A DNA stretch of 45,360 bases from Desulfobacteraceae bacterium (GCA_003599575.1 QZKV01000002.1:1-45360); one strand, 5' to 3'. Positions 33,164 through 40,428 are shown, counted from the first letter of the stretch. Numbers and translations: made by a program. Notes: generated from the sequence alone by a model not told the origin.

Positions 33164-34474
33164 ATGAGAACGATACTTGTACTCGTGGGGGTTAGAGGCT
33201 CAGGAAAATCCACTCTTATACGACGCCTCCCATCCATACATGGAGTAGTCTATCTTCAGCCTTCGACAACTCGCATTAAGAGGCCTGATGACGATGATCA
33301 ATACGACCATGTTGAGAAGGGTAATTGGAACTCATCAGATTACGCTTGGGCGATTCAATTAAAAGATGAAAACTATGGAATACGAACATCAGAAATAAAA
33401 GCTCTCGAACATAGCAGGCTTGGCGTAACTGTTTTTCATCCAGGACATATAGAAGTATTGAAAGAATTTGATAAATCGACTGATATTGAGATCATCACAG
33501 TCGGCTTAGATACAGTTCTGACATACAAAATATTGCGCCAAAGGATCGGTGATAACGGTGATCGTGATGAAGGCGAGAGCACATTTGAAGATCAGCTTAA
33601 AGTTGTCAACGAATGTGATATTATTTTAAAAGGGGATAAGGAACAAATATACAAGGCATTCAATTCTGTAGTAGAATTACTGTCTTCCCGTGGTGTACTT
33701 GTGAAAGATTCGATCACCAATCTAATAAACGCCGGAACCCTTCTTGAGAACACTGTCAATGAGAATATTAAACCTGCAAGCTATGATCTTCGTGTCGGAA
33801 GTACTGCATGGTGTAAAGGGGAAACAATAAAAATTGATGCTGATGGAAAAATCGCGATTCCACCTTACTCTTATATTATTATTAAAGCAGAAGAACAGGC
33901 ACATTTACCTAACTTCATCATAGCCCATTATGATATTAGGGTTTCATTATTCGTAAAAGGAGTGATTCTATCAAATGGACCCCAAGTTGATCCGGGCTTT
34001 CATGGCAGTTTATTATGTATGCTATTCAACGGGAGTGATACAAAAATTGGTTTGAGGCGAGGAGAACATTTTGCGACTATAGAATTTTTTATAACCACAA
34101 AAAAGACTCTAGGATACAGAGAACATCATCAGGGTAAGAAAAGTCTTGAAGATTACATGGAGAGTACAATTGCGTTTGGTCCTGGTGGCACAATTAGCGA
34201 TAAGTTCGATGATTTGAAGAAAACCTGGGAAACTTACAGAAATTCAATAATCATTATTGGTATTACTCTTATTATTGCATTAGTTTCAGCGCCTGCTTTT
34301 CTCGTATGGTGGGGATATGATATGGCTAAACAAAATGAAATAATGAGAGCTCAAATTATGAGGGATTCAAAGGAAGTACATGATCTAATAATTGAAGAAC
34401 GCGCATTAAGGGATTCTCTACATTCTGCAATTAGTGATTCTACCACTTCCAATGATGTAAATAAACAGAATTAA
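33164..34474 (+). CDS. Fusion: guanylate-kinase-like P-loop, dCTP-deaminase/dUTPase fold, membrane anchor
   Basis: This 436-residue protein has three parts. Residues 1-175 form a P-loop domain with GVRGSGKS at 9-16 and a TTRIKRPDDDDQYDHV segment like the GMP-binding part of guanylate kinases. Residues about 177-320 have the dCTP deaminase/dUTPase fold: PASYDLRVG at 204-212 and VDPGFHGSLLCMLFN at 275-289. Residues 361-384 are a transmembrane helix followed by a charged helix. In active dCTP deaminases a Glu lies in the strand after DPG..G; here that position is Met286, and the usual catalytic Arg of the preceding helix is also not evident, so this domain may bind rather than deaminate nucleotides. 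I chose ATG 33164 because GGAGG lies 8 bases upstream. It is the last gene of the operon. Confidence 0.8.
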   Translation: MRTILVLVGVRGSGKSTLIRRLPSIHGVVYLQPSTTRIKRPDDDDQYDHVEKGNWNSSDYAWAIQLKDENYGIRTSEIKALEHSRLGVTVFHPGHIEVLKEFDKSTDIEIITVGLDTVLTYKILRQRIGDNGDRDEGESTFEDQLKVVNECDIILKGDKEQIYKAFNSVVELLSSRGVLVKDSITNLINAGTLLENTVNENIKPASYDLRVGSTAWCKGETIKIDADGKIAIPPYSYIIIKAEEQAHLPNFIIAHYDIRVSLFVKGVILSNGPQVDPGFHGSLLCMLFNGSDTKIGLRRGEHFATIEFFITTKKTLGYREHHQGKKSLEDYMESTIAFGPGGTISDKFDDLKKTWETYRNSIIIIGITLIIALVSAPAFLVWWGYDMAKQNEIMRAQIMRDSKEVHDLIIEERALRDSLHSAISDSTTSNDVNKQN

Positions 34475-34515
34475 AAAGCCCCCGGCAACTTTCGAGGCCG
34501 GGACCCACAATTATT

Positions 34516-34554
34516 AAGCCCCGGCGAGGTCTACCACAACCTGCCGGGGCTTTT
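34516..34554. terminator. Bidirectional terminator between cargo and replication genes
   Basis: The stem AAGCCCCGGC / GCCGGGGCTT, extended by AGGT / ACCT, has a T-run on the plus side (CTTTTG) and an A/T-rich flank on the other. It separates the convergent cargo operon and early operon. A second GC-rich hairpin (CGGCCC / GGGCCG, about 34565-34582) follows. Confidence 0.75.
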
Positions 34555-34607
34555 GCGCGTCTGAACGGCCCCGCACGGGCCGCCAGCGCGTTTTTCCTTT
34601 TGGTGTA

Positions 34608-35081
34608 CTACGCCAAAATCCTGATGGTTTCCCGGAGATGTTTGATGTATCCGGGATTCAGCTCGAGCTTGCCCTGGGTGGCCACGCTGTGCAGAAATTC
34701 CGCCAGGAAATTCATCTCGGTAACGGTCAACCCGTCTTGCCCGCCTTTTACCTGGTTGTAAACGCTGGCACCCACCATCAGGCGAGGTTTTGGGGCCGGC
34801 AGGAGATAGTTGATGTTCTGGATGGCTGCATAGATCCCTCTGCCTGGGCCTTGTGTCGCGGTAATCAAGAGGTACTTGTACTGCACGACTCCTGATTCGA
34901 CAGTGGTGACGAAAGGTGATCCCAGGCCAGCTTCACGCCTGGACCAGGATTTCTTGTCCATCACGTAGAGCCAGTTCTGGTAAAACTTGACTCCATACCC
35001 CATGTACTCCATCAGTCCGTTGGTAGGCTGTCCGTCCTCATCGAACGCCACTTGCATCCATTTCATTTGTTCCATGATCAT
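34608..35081 (-). CDS. Hypothetical phage protein, end of early operon
   Basis: This 157-residue soluble protein was not recognised. It has a mixed alpha/beta character, with aromatic-rich beta segments in the first half (YGVKFYQNWLYVMDKK), a Gly-rich turn and helices near the C-terminus. It is the last gene of the leftward early operon, 20 bases after rusA. ATG 35081 or, two codons later, ATG 35075 could be the start; neither has a strong ribosome binding site. Composition matches the replication block. Confidence 0.6.
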   Translation of the reverse strand: MIMEQMKWMQVAFDEDGQPTNGLMEYMGYGVKFYQNWLYVMDKKSWSRREAGLGSPFVTTVESGVVQYKYLLITATQGPGRGIYAAIQNINYLLPAPKPRLMVGASVYNQVKGGQDGLTVTEMNFLAEFLHSVATQGKLELNPGYIKHLRETIRILA

Positions 35082-35100
35082 GTGTTACCGGTGTTGCTAC

Positions 35101-35607
35101 TCAGTCTCCAGAATTTCGCAGGTGATCCTCGCGCGCCAACAACTCCTCTAATTCAGCTTCGGTGAGGAAGCGAAGGTCAATTTCGACTCTGGGCGGGTCG
35201 CCATACCGCTTTTCGGTCGCTCCGCTGAACACCAGGGCGTCATCCCGCCAGATGATCTTGTTCAAGGCATCCTTCACGCACTTCAGCAGATTGTCCCGGT
35301 CCGGCTTGGTTGTGGGAACCGTGCTGCGCCGCTTCTTCTGCGACAAGCCCTTGGGCCAGGGCAGGTAGAACCAGACGTCTGCGATCACCGGGCCATCCCA
35401 CAACGGCCGTCCTCCGCGCTGGGCGATGGCCTGCGCTCGGATGCTGTCTTCCCATTCCACGGTGCTTGCCGGCGTGTACGTCCGGTGCATGATCCGGTCG
35501 GTGCCTGGGTAGGTTTTGTAGCGGCGATCCTTGCCCCGGATCGGCACTGTCCGTGCTCGTGCTTTCCCCTTAGCTTGGCCATAAATGACCAGCCTGATTG
35601 CTTCCAT
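35101..35607 (-). CDS. rusA: RusA-type Holliday junction resolvase
   Basis: RusA endonucleases cut four-way DNA junctions in phage recombination and replication. This 168-residue protein carries the family core: TKPDRDNLLKCVKDALNKI (K101-P-D103-R-D105-N106) and WRDDALVFSGATEKRYG (W120, D122, D123), which includes the conserved acidic residues that bind magnesium. I chose ATG 35607, which follows GGGGGATGGG, over the ATG at 35622. It is longer at the N-terminus than E. coli RusA. It lies in the early operon with the annealing-type and helicase-loader-like proteins. Confidence 0.88.
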   Translation of the reverse strand: MEAIRLVIYGQAKGKARARTVPIRGKDRRYKTYPGTDRIMHRTYTPASTVEWEDSIRAQAIAQRGGRPLWDGPVIADVWFYLPWPKGLSQKKRRSTVPTTKPDRDNLLKCVKDALNKIIWRDDALVFSGATEKRYGDPPRVEIDLRFLTEAELEELLAREDHLRNSGD

Positions 35608-35762
35608 GATCCCATCCCCCATTCAAGCAGTTCCAAGTACAAATTGGGATCAAAGGTACAATGCACATATGTTCAATTTAATAATACGAAACCTGGAAAG
35701 AAAGAGATAATCCAAGAAAAATTTATTCAGGTGCTTAGACGGGAGTTCTGCGGGGGGATTTC

Positions 35763-35957
35763 TCAAAGGACCCAATCCGGTAGGGGGCGACCTTGCTTCT
35801 TTAATGACAGCAATACGCGTCGGTGTTGCCGGGTTATTTTCAGCAGGTTGGAGGTGTTTATGCCCCGGTGATGGGCGATTTGGCCGGGAGTCATTCCTTT
35901 CAGGATCAGGGGTAAGATCATCTGCAGGAAGCGCTTTTCAGGCATGATGGAGCTCAT
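35763..35957 (-). CDS. Small helix-turn-helix-like protein
   Basis: This 64-residue protein has a pattern resembling a single helix-turn-helix: residues about 17-45 (LILKGMTPGQIAHHRGINTS, then NLLKITRQ), where MTPGQIA starts the first helix of the unit and INTSNLLK the recognition helix. It lies after DUF5131 in the early operon, and 155 bases without a gene separate it from rusA. It could be a small transcription factor, possibly a late activator. The start is uncertain (ATG 35957 or 35945). Confidence 0.5.
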   Translation of the reverse strand: MSSIMPEKRFLQMILPLILKGMTPGQIAHHRGINTSNLLKITRQHRRVLLSLKKQGRPLPDWVL

Positions 35958-35969
35958 GGTGTATCCACA

Positions 35970-36701
35970 TCAGGGGAGGTAGAGCTCACGGATTTGAAGA
36001 TGCTTGGGAAAGCGACCGATCTCGCGGACGCATTCGCCCTTCAAGTCCAGTTGCTTGACCCAGACGGCAATGTCATTTTCCCGGCACTGATCCACCAAGT
36101 TTTCCACCCATTCAATTTTACAAGGGCGACGATGGGGACCGGACTCACAGCCGATGACCACGCGATCAATAAATTCCCTGTGAAACCCAAGCCAATTGTC
36201 CAGCGTGATCGGGCCAAGCATGGGTTCCAGGGACAACCAGAGAAAGGGGAAATTATCCGTTTCAAAGGCCCAGGCGAAATAATCATTCAGGTTTTGCTCG
36301 AGCTCTGCCTGGTTACATCCGGATATCCCAAGCTCGAGATTATGCGGCAGTTCAAAGGGTAGAAAGCGAGACAGGTTCTCTGGGCGTTTCGTACAGAAAA
36401 TAAAGGTGTGTTGCTGGGCTTTATAGATGGTATCCATGATGCGGTCAATGGCTTCCAGGGAGACCCAAGGATTCAGAATATCAGCGGTATTGCAGACGAA
36501 GATGCGGCGCGGGCGTTTCCATTCCAGCGGCTTCGCCAGGATTTCCGGGCGGAACTCGAGCTTGCTGTGGTCGTGGTCATGGAAACGGCCGGCCAGGTTT
36601 TCTGCCCAGCAGTTCTGACAGCCGGGGGAGGCTTTGGGGCCGGGACAGCCGACGATAGGGTTCCAGGTTTCATCCCAGTATTGTCCGGAGGATTTCTTCA
36701 T
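35970..36701 (-). CDS. DUF5131 (phage Gp37/Gp68) protein with Cys motif
   Basis: This 243-residue protein matches the phage Gp37/Gp68 family: an N-terminal WNPIVGCPGPKASPGCQNCW with three Cys at 19, 28 and 31 (CX8CX2C), followed by AENLAGRF, then RRIFVCNTADILNPWV near 65-80 and a TIM-barrel-like order of strands. The Cys set suggests an iron-sulfur cluster or metal site; the family is often compared with radical SAM proteins, but the biochemical function is unknown. One base separates it from the helicase-loader-like gene, so it is part of the replication operon. Confidence 0.82.
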   Translation of the reverse strand: MKKSSGQYWDETWNPIVGCPGPKASPGCQNCWAENLAGRFHDHDHSKLEFRPEILAKPLEWKRPRRIFVCNTADILNPWVSLEAIDRIMDTIYKAQQHTFIFCTKRPENLSRFLPFELPHNLELGISGCNQAELEQNLNDYFAWAFETDNFPFLWLSLEPMLGPITLDNWLGFHREFIDRVVIGCESGPHRRPCKIEWVENLVDQCRENDIAVWVKQLDLKGECVREIGRFPKHLQIRELYLP

Positions 36702-36702
36702 T

Positions 36703-37488
36703 TCAGATCTCGATTTTACAGCAGTTGGGGAGGATGATTCGGAGCAGGGCCTGGAGACCTTCCACGGCGCACTCCGGATCGGAAGTCCGGAACTGTTCCG
36801 GTGAATAGCGCGAGGTGATGATGGTCAGCCGGTGCGGTTGGGCCAGACGCCGTTCGAGCAGGGTGCTTAGCACGATCCAGGCGGTGGGATTGAACGCCGA
36901 CCCGATATTTTCAAGCACGAGCACGGGCAATGTCATCTTGGGTTCCAATGTGCGCCAGGCGTAGCTATCCCACCAGGAAGGTGCGTGAATCCAGTTGATG
37001 GCTTTCACTTCCTCGCCATCATGGACGTTGTTGCTCTCCAACCAGCGGCGGGTAATGGCGGCGGCGAATCTCAAGCGGTCTCGGTCGGTGCTCATCATTC
37101 CGAAGAGATAAAACACCGGCGCTGGCTTCTTCAGTTCGGATTTGGCGGCCTTGGATTCCTTCACACCCCAGGGCTTGCAGAGAAGTGGCCCGGCATGAAG
37201 TCCGAAAGCAGCCTGGATCATGTTGTGGACTTCGACCTGACGGGCGCGGCGGCGTTCGATTTCCCGCGCCGCTTCTTCCGCTCGGCGTTCGCACTCCGGG
37301 CACTTCTCCAGCTTACCGTAATACTCTGCGCCGCAGGTTTGGCAGGTCTTGTCCGGGACGCTGGCGAGGTTCTGTTCCCAGCGAGCCGTGAAGCCCTGGA
37401 GCAGTTCGCCTACTGATTGCATCTGGCCGGCGCGCGGTTCGATCTCGGCTGGCTGATCACTCGAATCTGATTTTTGGTTTTCCTGCAT
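36703..37488 (-). CDS. DnaC-like helicase loader with degenerate ATP site and zinc finger
   Basis: DnaC-type AAA+ proteins load the replicative helicase. This 261-residue protein has an N-terminal zinc-ribbon-like motif (C49, C52, C63, C66), as in many DnaC/DnaI loaders, and the C-terminal AAA+ outline: PVLVLENIGSA at 188-198 (Walker B position) and LTIITSRYSPEQF at 221-233 (sensor 1 with SPEQ, a DnaC hallmark). The Walker A position reads YLFGMMSTDRDRLRF at 127-141: it lacks the GKT/S core, so ATP binding is doubtful. It overlaps the upstream replication gene by 32 bases. It is probably a helicase loader that lost or never needed its own ATPase. Confidence 0.65.
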   Translation of the reverse strand: MQENQKSDSSDQPAEIEPRAGQMQSVGELLQGFTARWEQNLASVPDKTCQTCGAEYYGKLEKCPECERRAEEAAREIERRRARQVEVHNMIQAAFGLHAGPLLCKPWGVKESKAAKSELKKPAPVFYLFGMMSTDRDRLRFAAAITRRWLESNNVHDGEEVKAINWIHAPSWWDSYAWRTLEPKMTLPVLVLENIGSAFNPTAWIVLSTLLERRLAQPHRLTIITSRYSPEQFRTSDPECAVEGLQALLRIILPNCCKIEI

Positions 37489-38194
37489 TGCGACGCTGCT
37501 CTGCGTTGAGTTTCTTGAAAGTCACTTCGGCTAATCGCTTCACGTACTGGTAAACTTTCTCCGGGTCGCGAGAATAAGGCGCGGTGAAGTGACCGGCTGT
37601 GATTTCCGCATCCACAGCTCGAAGCACGTCATGCGCTACGGTTGCGGTCAGATCCAGATCCTTCTCCAAACGGTTGACCTCCCCACGTGTGAACCTGGGA
37701 AAATTGGAAAAAGGAGGATCAAGCACGTCTTTGACAGGGTCTTCTCTCTTTTCTTCTCTCTTCTCAGTCTTCTCTTCTCTGATCTGCGCGCGCGCGTGAG
37801 GGGGTTCGGGTAACCCCTTGTTATTTTGATCCATGTGGTCAGCGGTAGAACCCTTATAGGGGTTCTTTAACGGGTCAATAAAGGGCCTATGGATCAGCTT
37901 CAGGTCATCTGTAGCGTACTTGCAAGCCACCAATGAACGGATTATAGCCTGTCCATAGGCGGTCTTCAGGCTGGCTTTGGGGCTGTTATAACCCACCTGC
38001 TCGGCCAGCCAGCCGGGATCGCAACTGCCGAGATCCCCATCAGGCAAATCGCGGGCGGCCAGCGCCCACACCCCAACGAGAATCCCGGCAGAGGTGACCG
38101 CATCCTTCCCCAGGGCGTGACAGAAACTGCGAAATTGGCTGGTCATATTGTAGTTGACCGGAACCTTGAACCACTCGAAAGATTTTGCGCCCAC
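37457..38194 (-). CDS. Phage replication initiator-like protein
   Basis: This 245-residue protein lies directly before a helicase-loader-like gene, the usual order of initiator and loader in temperate phages. The N-terminal 110 residues look like a winged helix (FKVPVNYNMTSQFRSF ... GWLAEQVGYNSPKASLKTA). A low-complexity charged linker (residues about 138-160, Arg, Glu and Lys) joins a C-terminal helical domain containing SRDPEKVYQYVKRLAEVTF near 208-226. The family was not identified. It could contain the replication origin within its linker region, which is rich in short repeats (TCTCTT runs around 37740-37785), as in lambdoid O genes; this is inference. Confidence 0.55.
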   Translation of the reverse strand: MGAKSFEWFKVPVNYNMTSQFRSFCHALGKDAVTSAGILVGVWALAARDLPDGDLGSCDPGWLAEQVGYNSPKASLKTAYGQAIIRSLVACKYATDDLKLIHRPFIDPLKNPYKGSTADHMDQNNKGLPEPPHARAQIREEKTEKREEKREDPVKDVLDPPFSNFPRFTRGEVNRLEKDLDLTATVAHDVLRAVDAEITAGHFTAPYSRDPEKVYQYVKRLAEVTFKKLNAEQRRNAGKPKIRFE

Positions 38195-38207
38195 GGATGC
38201 ATCAGGG

Positions 38208-38855
38208 TTAGTAGTTGGTTACTGCTTGCAGGAATTTCTCCTGCGCTTCGGGCACGTCCACCAGTTTAGCCAAGTCGCCGCGAGTCAAGTCCTGCGGATT
38301 CTTGCCGGTGACATCGAGCACGTAGTGATCCGAGATCGCCTGCCACTCCGGGCCGGGGATGGCCGTGCCTTTCAACCATTCCCAGAACTTGCCGTACATG
38401 AACTTGAATTGGTTATCGCTGATCGGTAAGCTGTCTTTGGAGGGATCGCGGGTGTATTGCTTCCGGCCGGTGGGATGGGAAGCGGATTTCCCGTTGTCTC
38501 GCGGGGGGAGGGTGCTGGCTTTGCGTTGGGCGGTAGCTACCTCATCGGCGCTGGCGATTTCCGACCCGGCGAACTTGAAGAAAGCCAGGGCACGACCTAC
38601 CGCCGAAGTCTCGGCGTTTTCGACCATGCTGGTCTCGTTGATCTGGCTGGACTGCCGCCATTCTTCGGCGTGGCCGGTGGAGATCAGCCTGCCGGCGTCG
38701 TCTATGATGCGCGCGCGGACGATGGTCCGGTCATCGTCCAGGCGCACGATTTCGGTCTCGATGGACCACATCGGGTATTCGGCGCGGAACTCGGACATGC
38801 GCAATGCTACCGTCTTGTAGTCCCTGCCGTGGATGCGAACCGTTCCGTCTGGCAT
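38208..38855 (-). CDS. Single-strand annealing (ERF/Sak-like) recombination protein candidate
   Basis: This 215-residue protein has the pattern of a phage annealing or ssDNA-binding protein: an N-terminal beta-rich domain (YKTVALRMSEFRAEYP, then IVRARIIDDAGRLISTGHAE), then NETSMVENAETSAVGRALAF, close to the TSAxGRAL block of ERF and DUF1071-type annealing proteins. A flexible Ser and Pro-rich linker leads to a C-terminal helical domain. I chose ATG 38855 because AAGGAGG lies ahead of it; the longer frame from 38918 overlaps the preceding gene. With RusA and the initiator-like gene it makes a recombination-replication set. The subfamily is uncertain. Confidence 0.6.
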   Translation of the reverse strand: MPDGTVRIHGRDYKTVALRMSEFRAEYPMWSIETEIVRLDDDRTIVRARIIDDAGRLISTGHAEEWRQSSQINETSMVENAETSAVGRALAFFKFAGSEIASADEVATAQRKASTLPPRDNGKSASHPTGRKQYTRDPSKDSLPISDNQFKFMYGKFWEWLKGTAIPGPEWQAISDHYVLDVTGKNPQDLTRGDLAKLVDVPEAQEKFLQAVTNY

Positions 38856-38866
38856 TTTGGCCTCCT

Positions 38867-39004
38867 TCACTTTCCCACCGAGCTCTCGTAATCCCAATCG
38901 CCGCGAGTCCAATACCAATCTTCGCGGCGGAGGTCCTCTTCTTCGTCCCCGAAAGCTTCGTCAATGTCTTCATCAGTCACTCCAGGGGGATAATTACTTG
39001 GCAT
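38867..39004 (-). CDS. Very small acidic phage protein
   Basis: This 45-residue acidic protein (DEDIDEAFGDEEEDLRRED) is preceded by an excellent ribosome binding site (AAAGGAGGTG). Its ATG overlaps the stop of the upstream small gene (TAATG), showing translational coupling, so I believe it is expressed. The function is unknown. Small acidic proteins of this kind can act as DNA mimics, but nothing here proves that. Confidence 0.55.
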   Translation of the reverse strand: MPSNYPPGVTDEDIDEAFGDEEEDLRREDWYWTRGDWDYESSVGK

Positions 39005-39186
39005 TACACACCTCCTTTCATCAGTTCCCATCCGCACTGAAAACAGAATTCTTCGCCCGGCTTTAAGGGGTTCCCACAGAATTCGCCGGTCACACCCGGG
39101 CAAAGTTCGCCGGCATCGTCCAGGATGGCGGTATCCCTCGGCGGGGGCGGAATCAGAACGGGATCAGGGCGCTGGATATGGTTCAT
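39004..39186 (-). CDS. Small zinc-ribbon-like protein
   Basis: This 60-residue protein has a Pro-rich N-terminus and four Cys in CPGVTGEFCGNPLKPGEEFC followed by FQC. These are spaced so that three or four could bind zinc (residues 29, 37, 48 and 51). AGGAGGTG precedes the ATG. It is coupled to the next small gene by TAATG. The function is unknown. Confidence 0.55.
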   Translation of the reverse strand: MNHIQRPDPVLIPPPPRDTAILDDAGELCPGVTGEFCGNPLKPGEEFCFQCGWELMKGGV

Positions 39187-39196
39187 GGGGCACCTC

Positions 39197-39493
39197 CTAT
39201 CTGGCCATCACTCGCCGGGTTTTCATTACCGCTGCGGCAACCCGGTCCTTAAATGTCTGCTCGGCTTTATCTGAATCGGTCGAAGGGTTGATCAGGTTAT
39301 TTCGCCAAAATTCCTGGAGTCCTTCGATGGTGTAGTATTCGATCACGCCATATCTGGCATAGGGCACGTGCGGCCTGACGTAGCGCTTGAAAGTGGCGAT
39401 ATTCATGTCGAACAGCCAGGCGGCGCGTCCAATCTTGATTTGCCAGGGGATTTGATCCAGTTCACCCTTCGACAGCTTCCGCTGCGTGCTCAT
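39197..39493 (-). CDS. Small winged-helix/excisionase-like protein
   Basis: This 98-residue protein begins in a region with GELDQIPWQIKIGRAAWLFD, followed by MNIATFKRYVRP, then a wing-like VPYARYGVIEYYTIEGLQEF. That is the layout of MerR/excisionase-type DNA-binding domains used by temperate phages to direct excision or regulate early genes. The ATG at 39493 follows GGAG. It overlaps the end of the AbrB-like gene by 32 bases. Excisionase function is an inference from fold and place in the early operon. Confidence 0.55.
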   Translation of the reverse strand: MSTQRKLSKGELDQIPWQIKIGRAAWLFDMNIATFKRYVRPHVPYARYGVIEYYTIEGLQEFWRNNLINPSTDSDKAEQTFKDRVAAAVMKTRRVMAR

Positions 39494-39758
39494 GGCCGGT
39501 CTCCGTTGGGGTTGCTTGGCGCTGTGCGGAGGCGCGATCAGGCATAATTTCGATGACGATGCGGTCCTGGATGTGGTAGAACAGGACGAACGGCTTTTTC
39601 CCCACAATGTCAAACACTTCCTGGGGGAGCGTCAGGACTTTTGAGCCTGATCCTGACCCGTAGATCGAAACCTTTCGGGCTACGATGAGCCGGGCACATT
39701 CGCGAGCTTCCTCGCTAAATGTGGTAGATTGAAAGATTTCTCTTAAATCCCTTGACAT
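39462..39758 (-). CDS. AbrB/MazE-like DNA-binding protein, first early gene
   Basis: This 98-residue protein has a middle part (VSIYGSGSGSKVLTLPQEVF, then DIVGKKPFVLFYHIQDRIVI) matching the swapped-hairpin beta fold of AbrB/SpoVT and MazE-type transcription factors, including the TLPQEV element. It is the first gene of the leftward operon. Its start codon (39758-39756) lies inside the -35 box and spacer of the rightward promoter, so transcription of one gene overlaps the control of the other. It may be a Cro-like early regulator. No toxin partner is adjacent. Confidence 0.6.
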   Translation of the reverse strand: MSRDLREIFQSTTFSEEARECARLIVARKVSIYGSGSGSKVLTLPQEVFDIVGKKPFVLFYHIQDRIVIEIMPDRASAQRQATPTETGHEHAAEAVEG

Positions 39759-39780
39759 ATCCTGATTCCATCCGTATATT
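39752..39780 (+). promoter_or_regulatory. Rightward sigma70-like promoter facing the XRE gene
   Basis: TTGACA, a 17-base spacer and TATATT give a near-consensus promoter, with an expected start near 39787 and a leader of about 130 bases before the XRE gene. It faces the leftward promoter at 39818-39846, so the two transcripts cross. Confidence 0.75.
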
Positions 39781-39809
39781 ATTGGGTAATTTGGATAATT
39801 GAGCTTTTC

Positions 39810-39859
39810 TTTCCAATAATATAAGGATAATTTCCAATCAAGTCAAGCCTTATTTCCAA
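39810..39859. promoter_or_regulatory. Three TTTCCAA repeats, likely operator
   Basis: TTTCCAA occurs at 39810-39816, 39831-39837 and 39853-39859, spaced 21 and 22 bases, i.e. two helical turns. The middle copy lies in the spacer of the leftward promoter and the others flank it. GGATAATT also occurs twice (39793 and 39825). This looks like a repressor-binding array for the adjacent XRE protein. Confidence 0.65.
39818..39846 (-). promoter_or_regulatory. Leftward sigma70-like promoter of the early operon
   Basis: On the minus strand TTGACT, a 17-base spacer and TATATT direct transcription into the AbrB-like gene and the replication operon, starting near 39811 with a leader of about 50 bases. 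The core sequence is the same as in the reversed-cassette promoter at 6465-6493. Confidence 0.8.
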
Positions 39860-39917
39860 AATATTTCGGTTCATATCCCATATTCTATAGTGATTTCTGA
39901 TAGCCGGAGAAAGGGAG

Positions 39918-40394
39918 ATGGTTGAATCACCGCAAACACGCGAGAACGTTTTTGGAGATAATCTCGCGCTCCTGATGCGATTCTTCAAGGTCAGGCAGAG
40001 GCAATTAGCACAGTTGATCCAGGTGGGTCAGGACACCATAAGCTGGTGGAAAACAGGGAAGTCAGTCCCGCACCGCGACCGCCGCCATGATGTCGTAGAA
40101 ATTTTCCTTCAACGTGCTCCACGGCTGAATATCAATGCAGATTCTATTGTGCTGGTGCGGCTGACGGAGGAGGATATCAAGCGTGCTTTGGTGGAACCAT
40201 CAAGCACACTTGCGGCAGCAGCATCATCCGGCCTGGACGAGTTAGCTGCTGATAGGACAATGGTGGAGTTGTTGGGGATTTCTGAGCAGGAATGGCAGAT
40301 GCTTCGTGGGATAAGCTGGCCGAAATACTATCAGCCCAGCAAGAGGATCTTTATCGAGATTCTCCACGACTACAGGAAAGGAGCCGAGAAATAG
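39918..40394 (+). CDS. XRE-type helix-turn-helix regulator (lysogeny repressor candidate)
   Basis: This 158-residue protein has an N-terminal helix-turn-helix of the XRE/Cro type (residues about 14-62: LALLMRFFKVRQRQLAQLIQ, then TISWWKTGKSVP). The C-terminal half is helical and lacks a visible LexA-type Ser-Lys protease signature, so SOS autocleavage is not supported. It is transcribed divergently from the early operon and lies between the operator-like array and the integrase, the normal position of a phage repressor. GGAGAAAGGGAG precedes the ATG. The repressor assignment comes from position. Confidence 0.72.
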   Translation: MVESPQTRENVFGDNLALLMRFFKVRQRQLAQLIQVGQDTISWWKTGKSVPHRDRRHDVVEIFLQRAPRLNINADSIVLVRLTEEDIKRALVEPSSTLAAAASSGLDELAADRTMVELLGISEQEWQMLRGISWPKYYQPSKRIFIEILHDYRKGAEK

Positions 40395-40428
40395 GGAAAT
40401 CAGGGAAAAAGGATGGAAAGGAGGACTC

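Noticed and set aside
33164..34474. Functional dCTP deaminase
   Set aside because: The fold motifs are present, but the residue at the catalytic Glu position is Met, so I kept only fold-level annotation.
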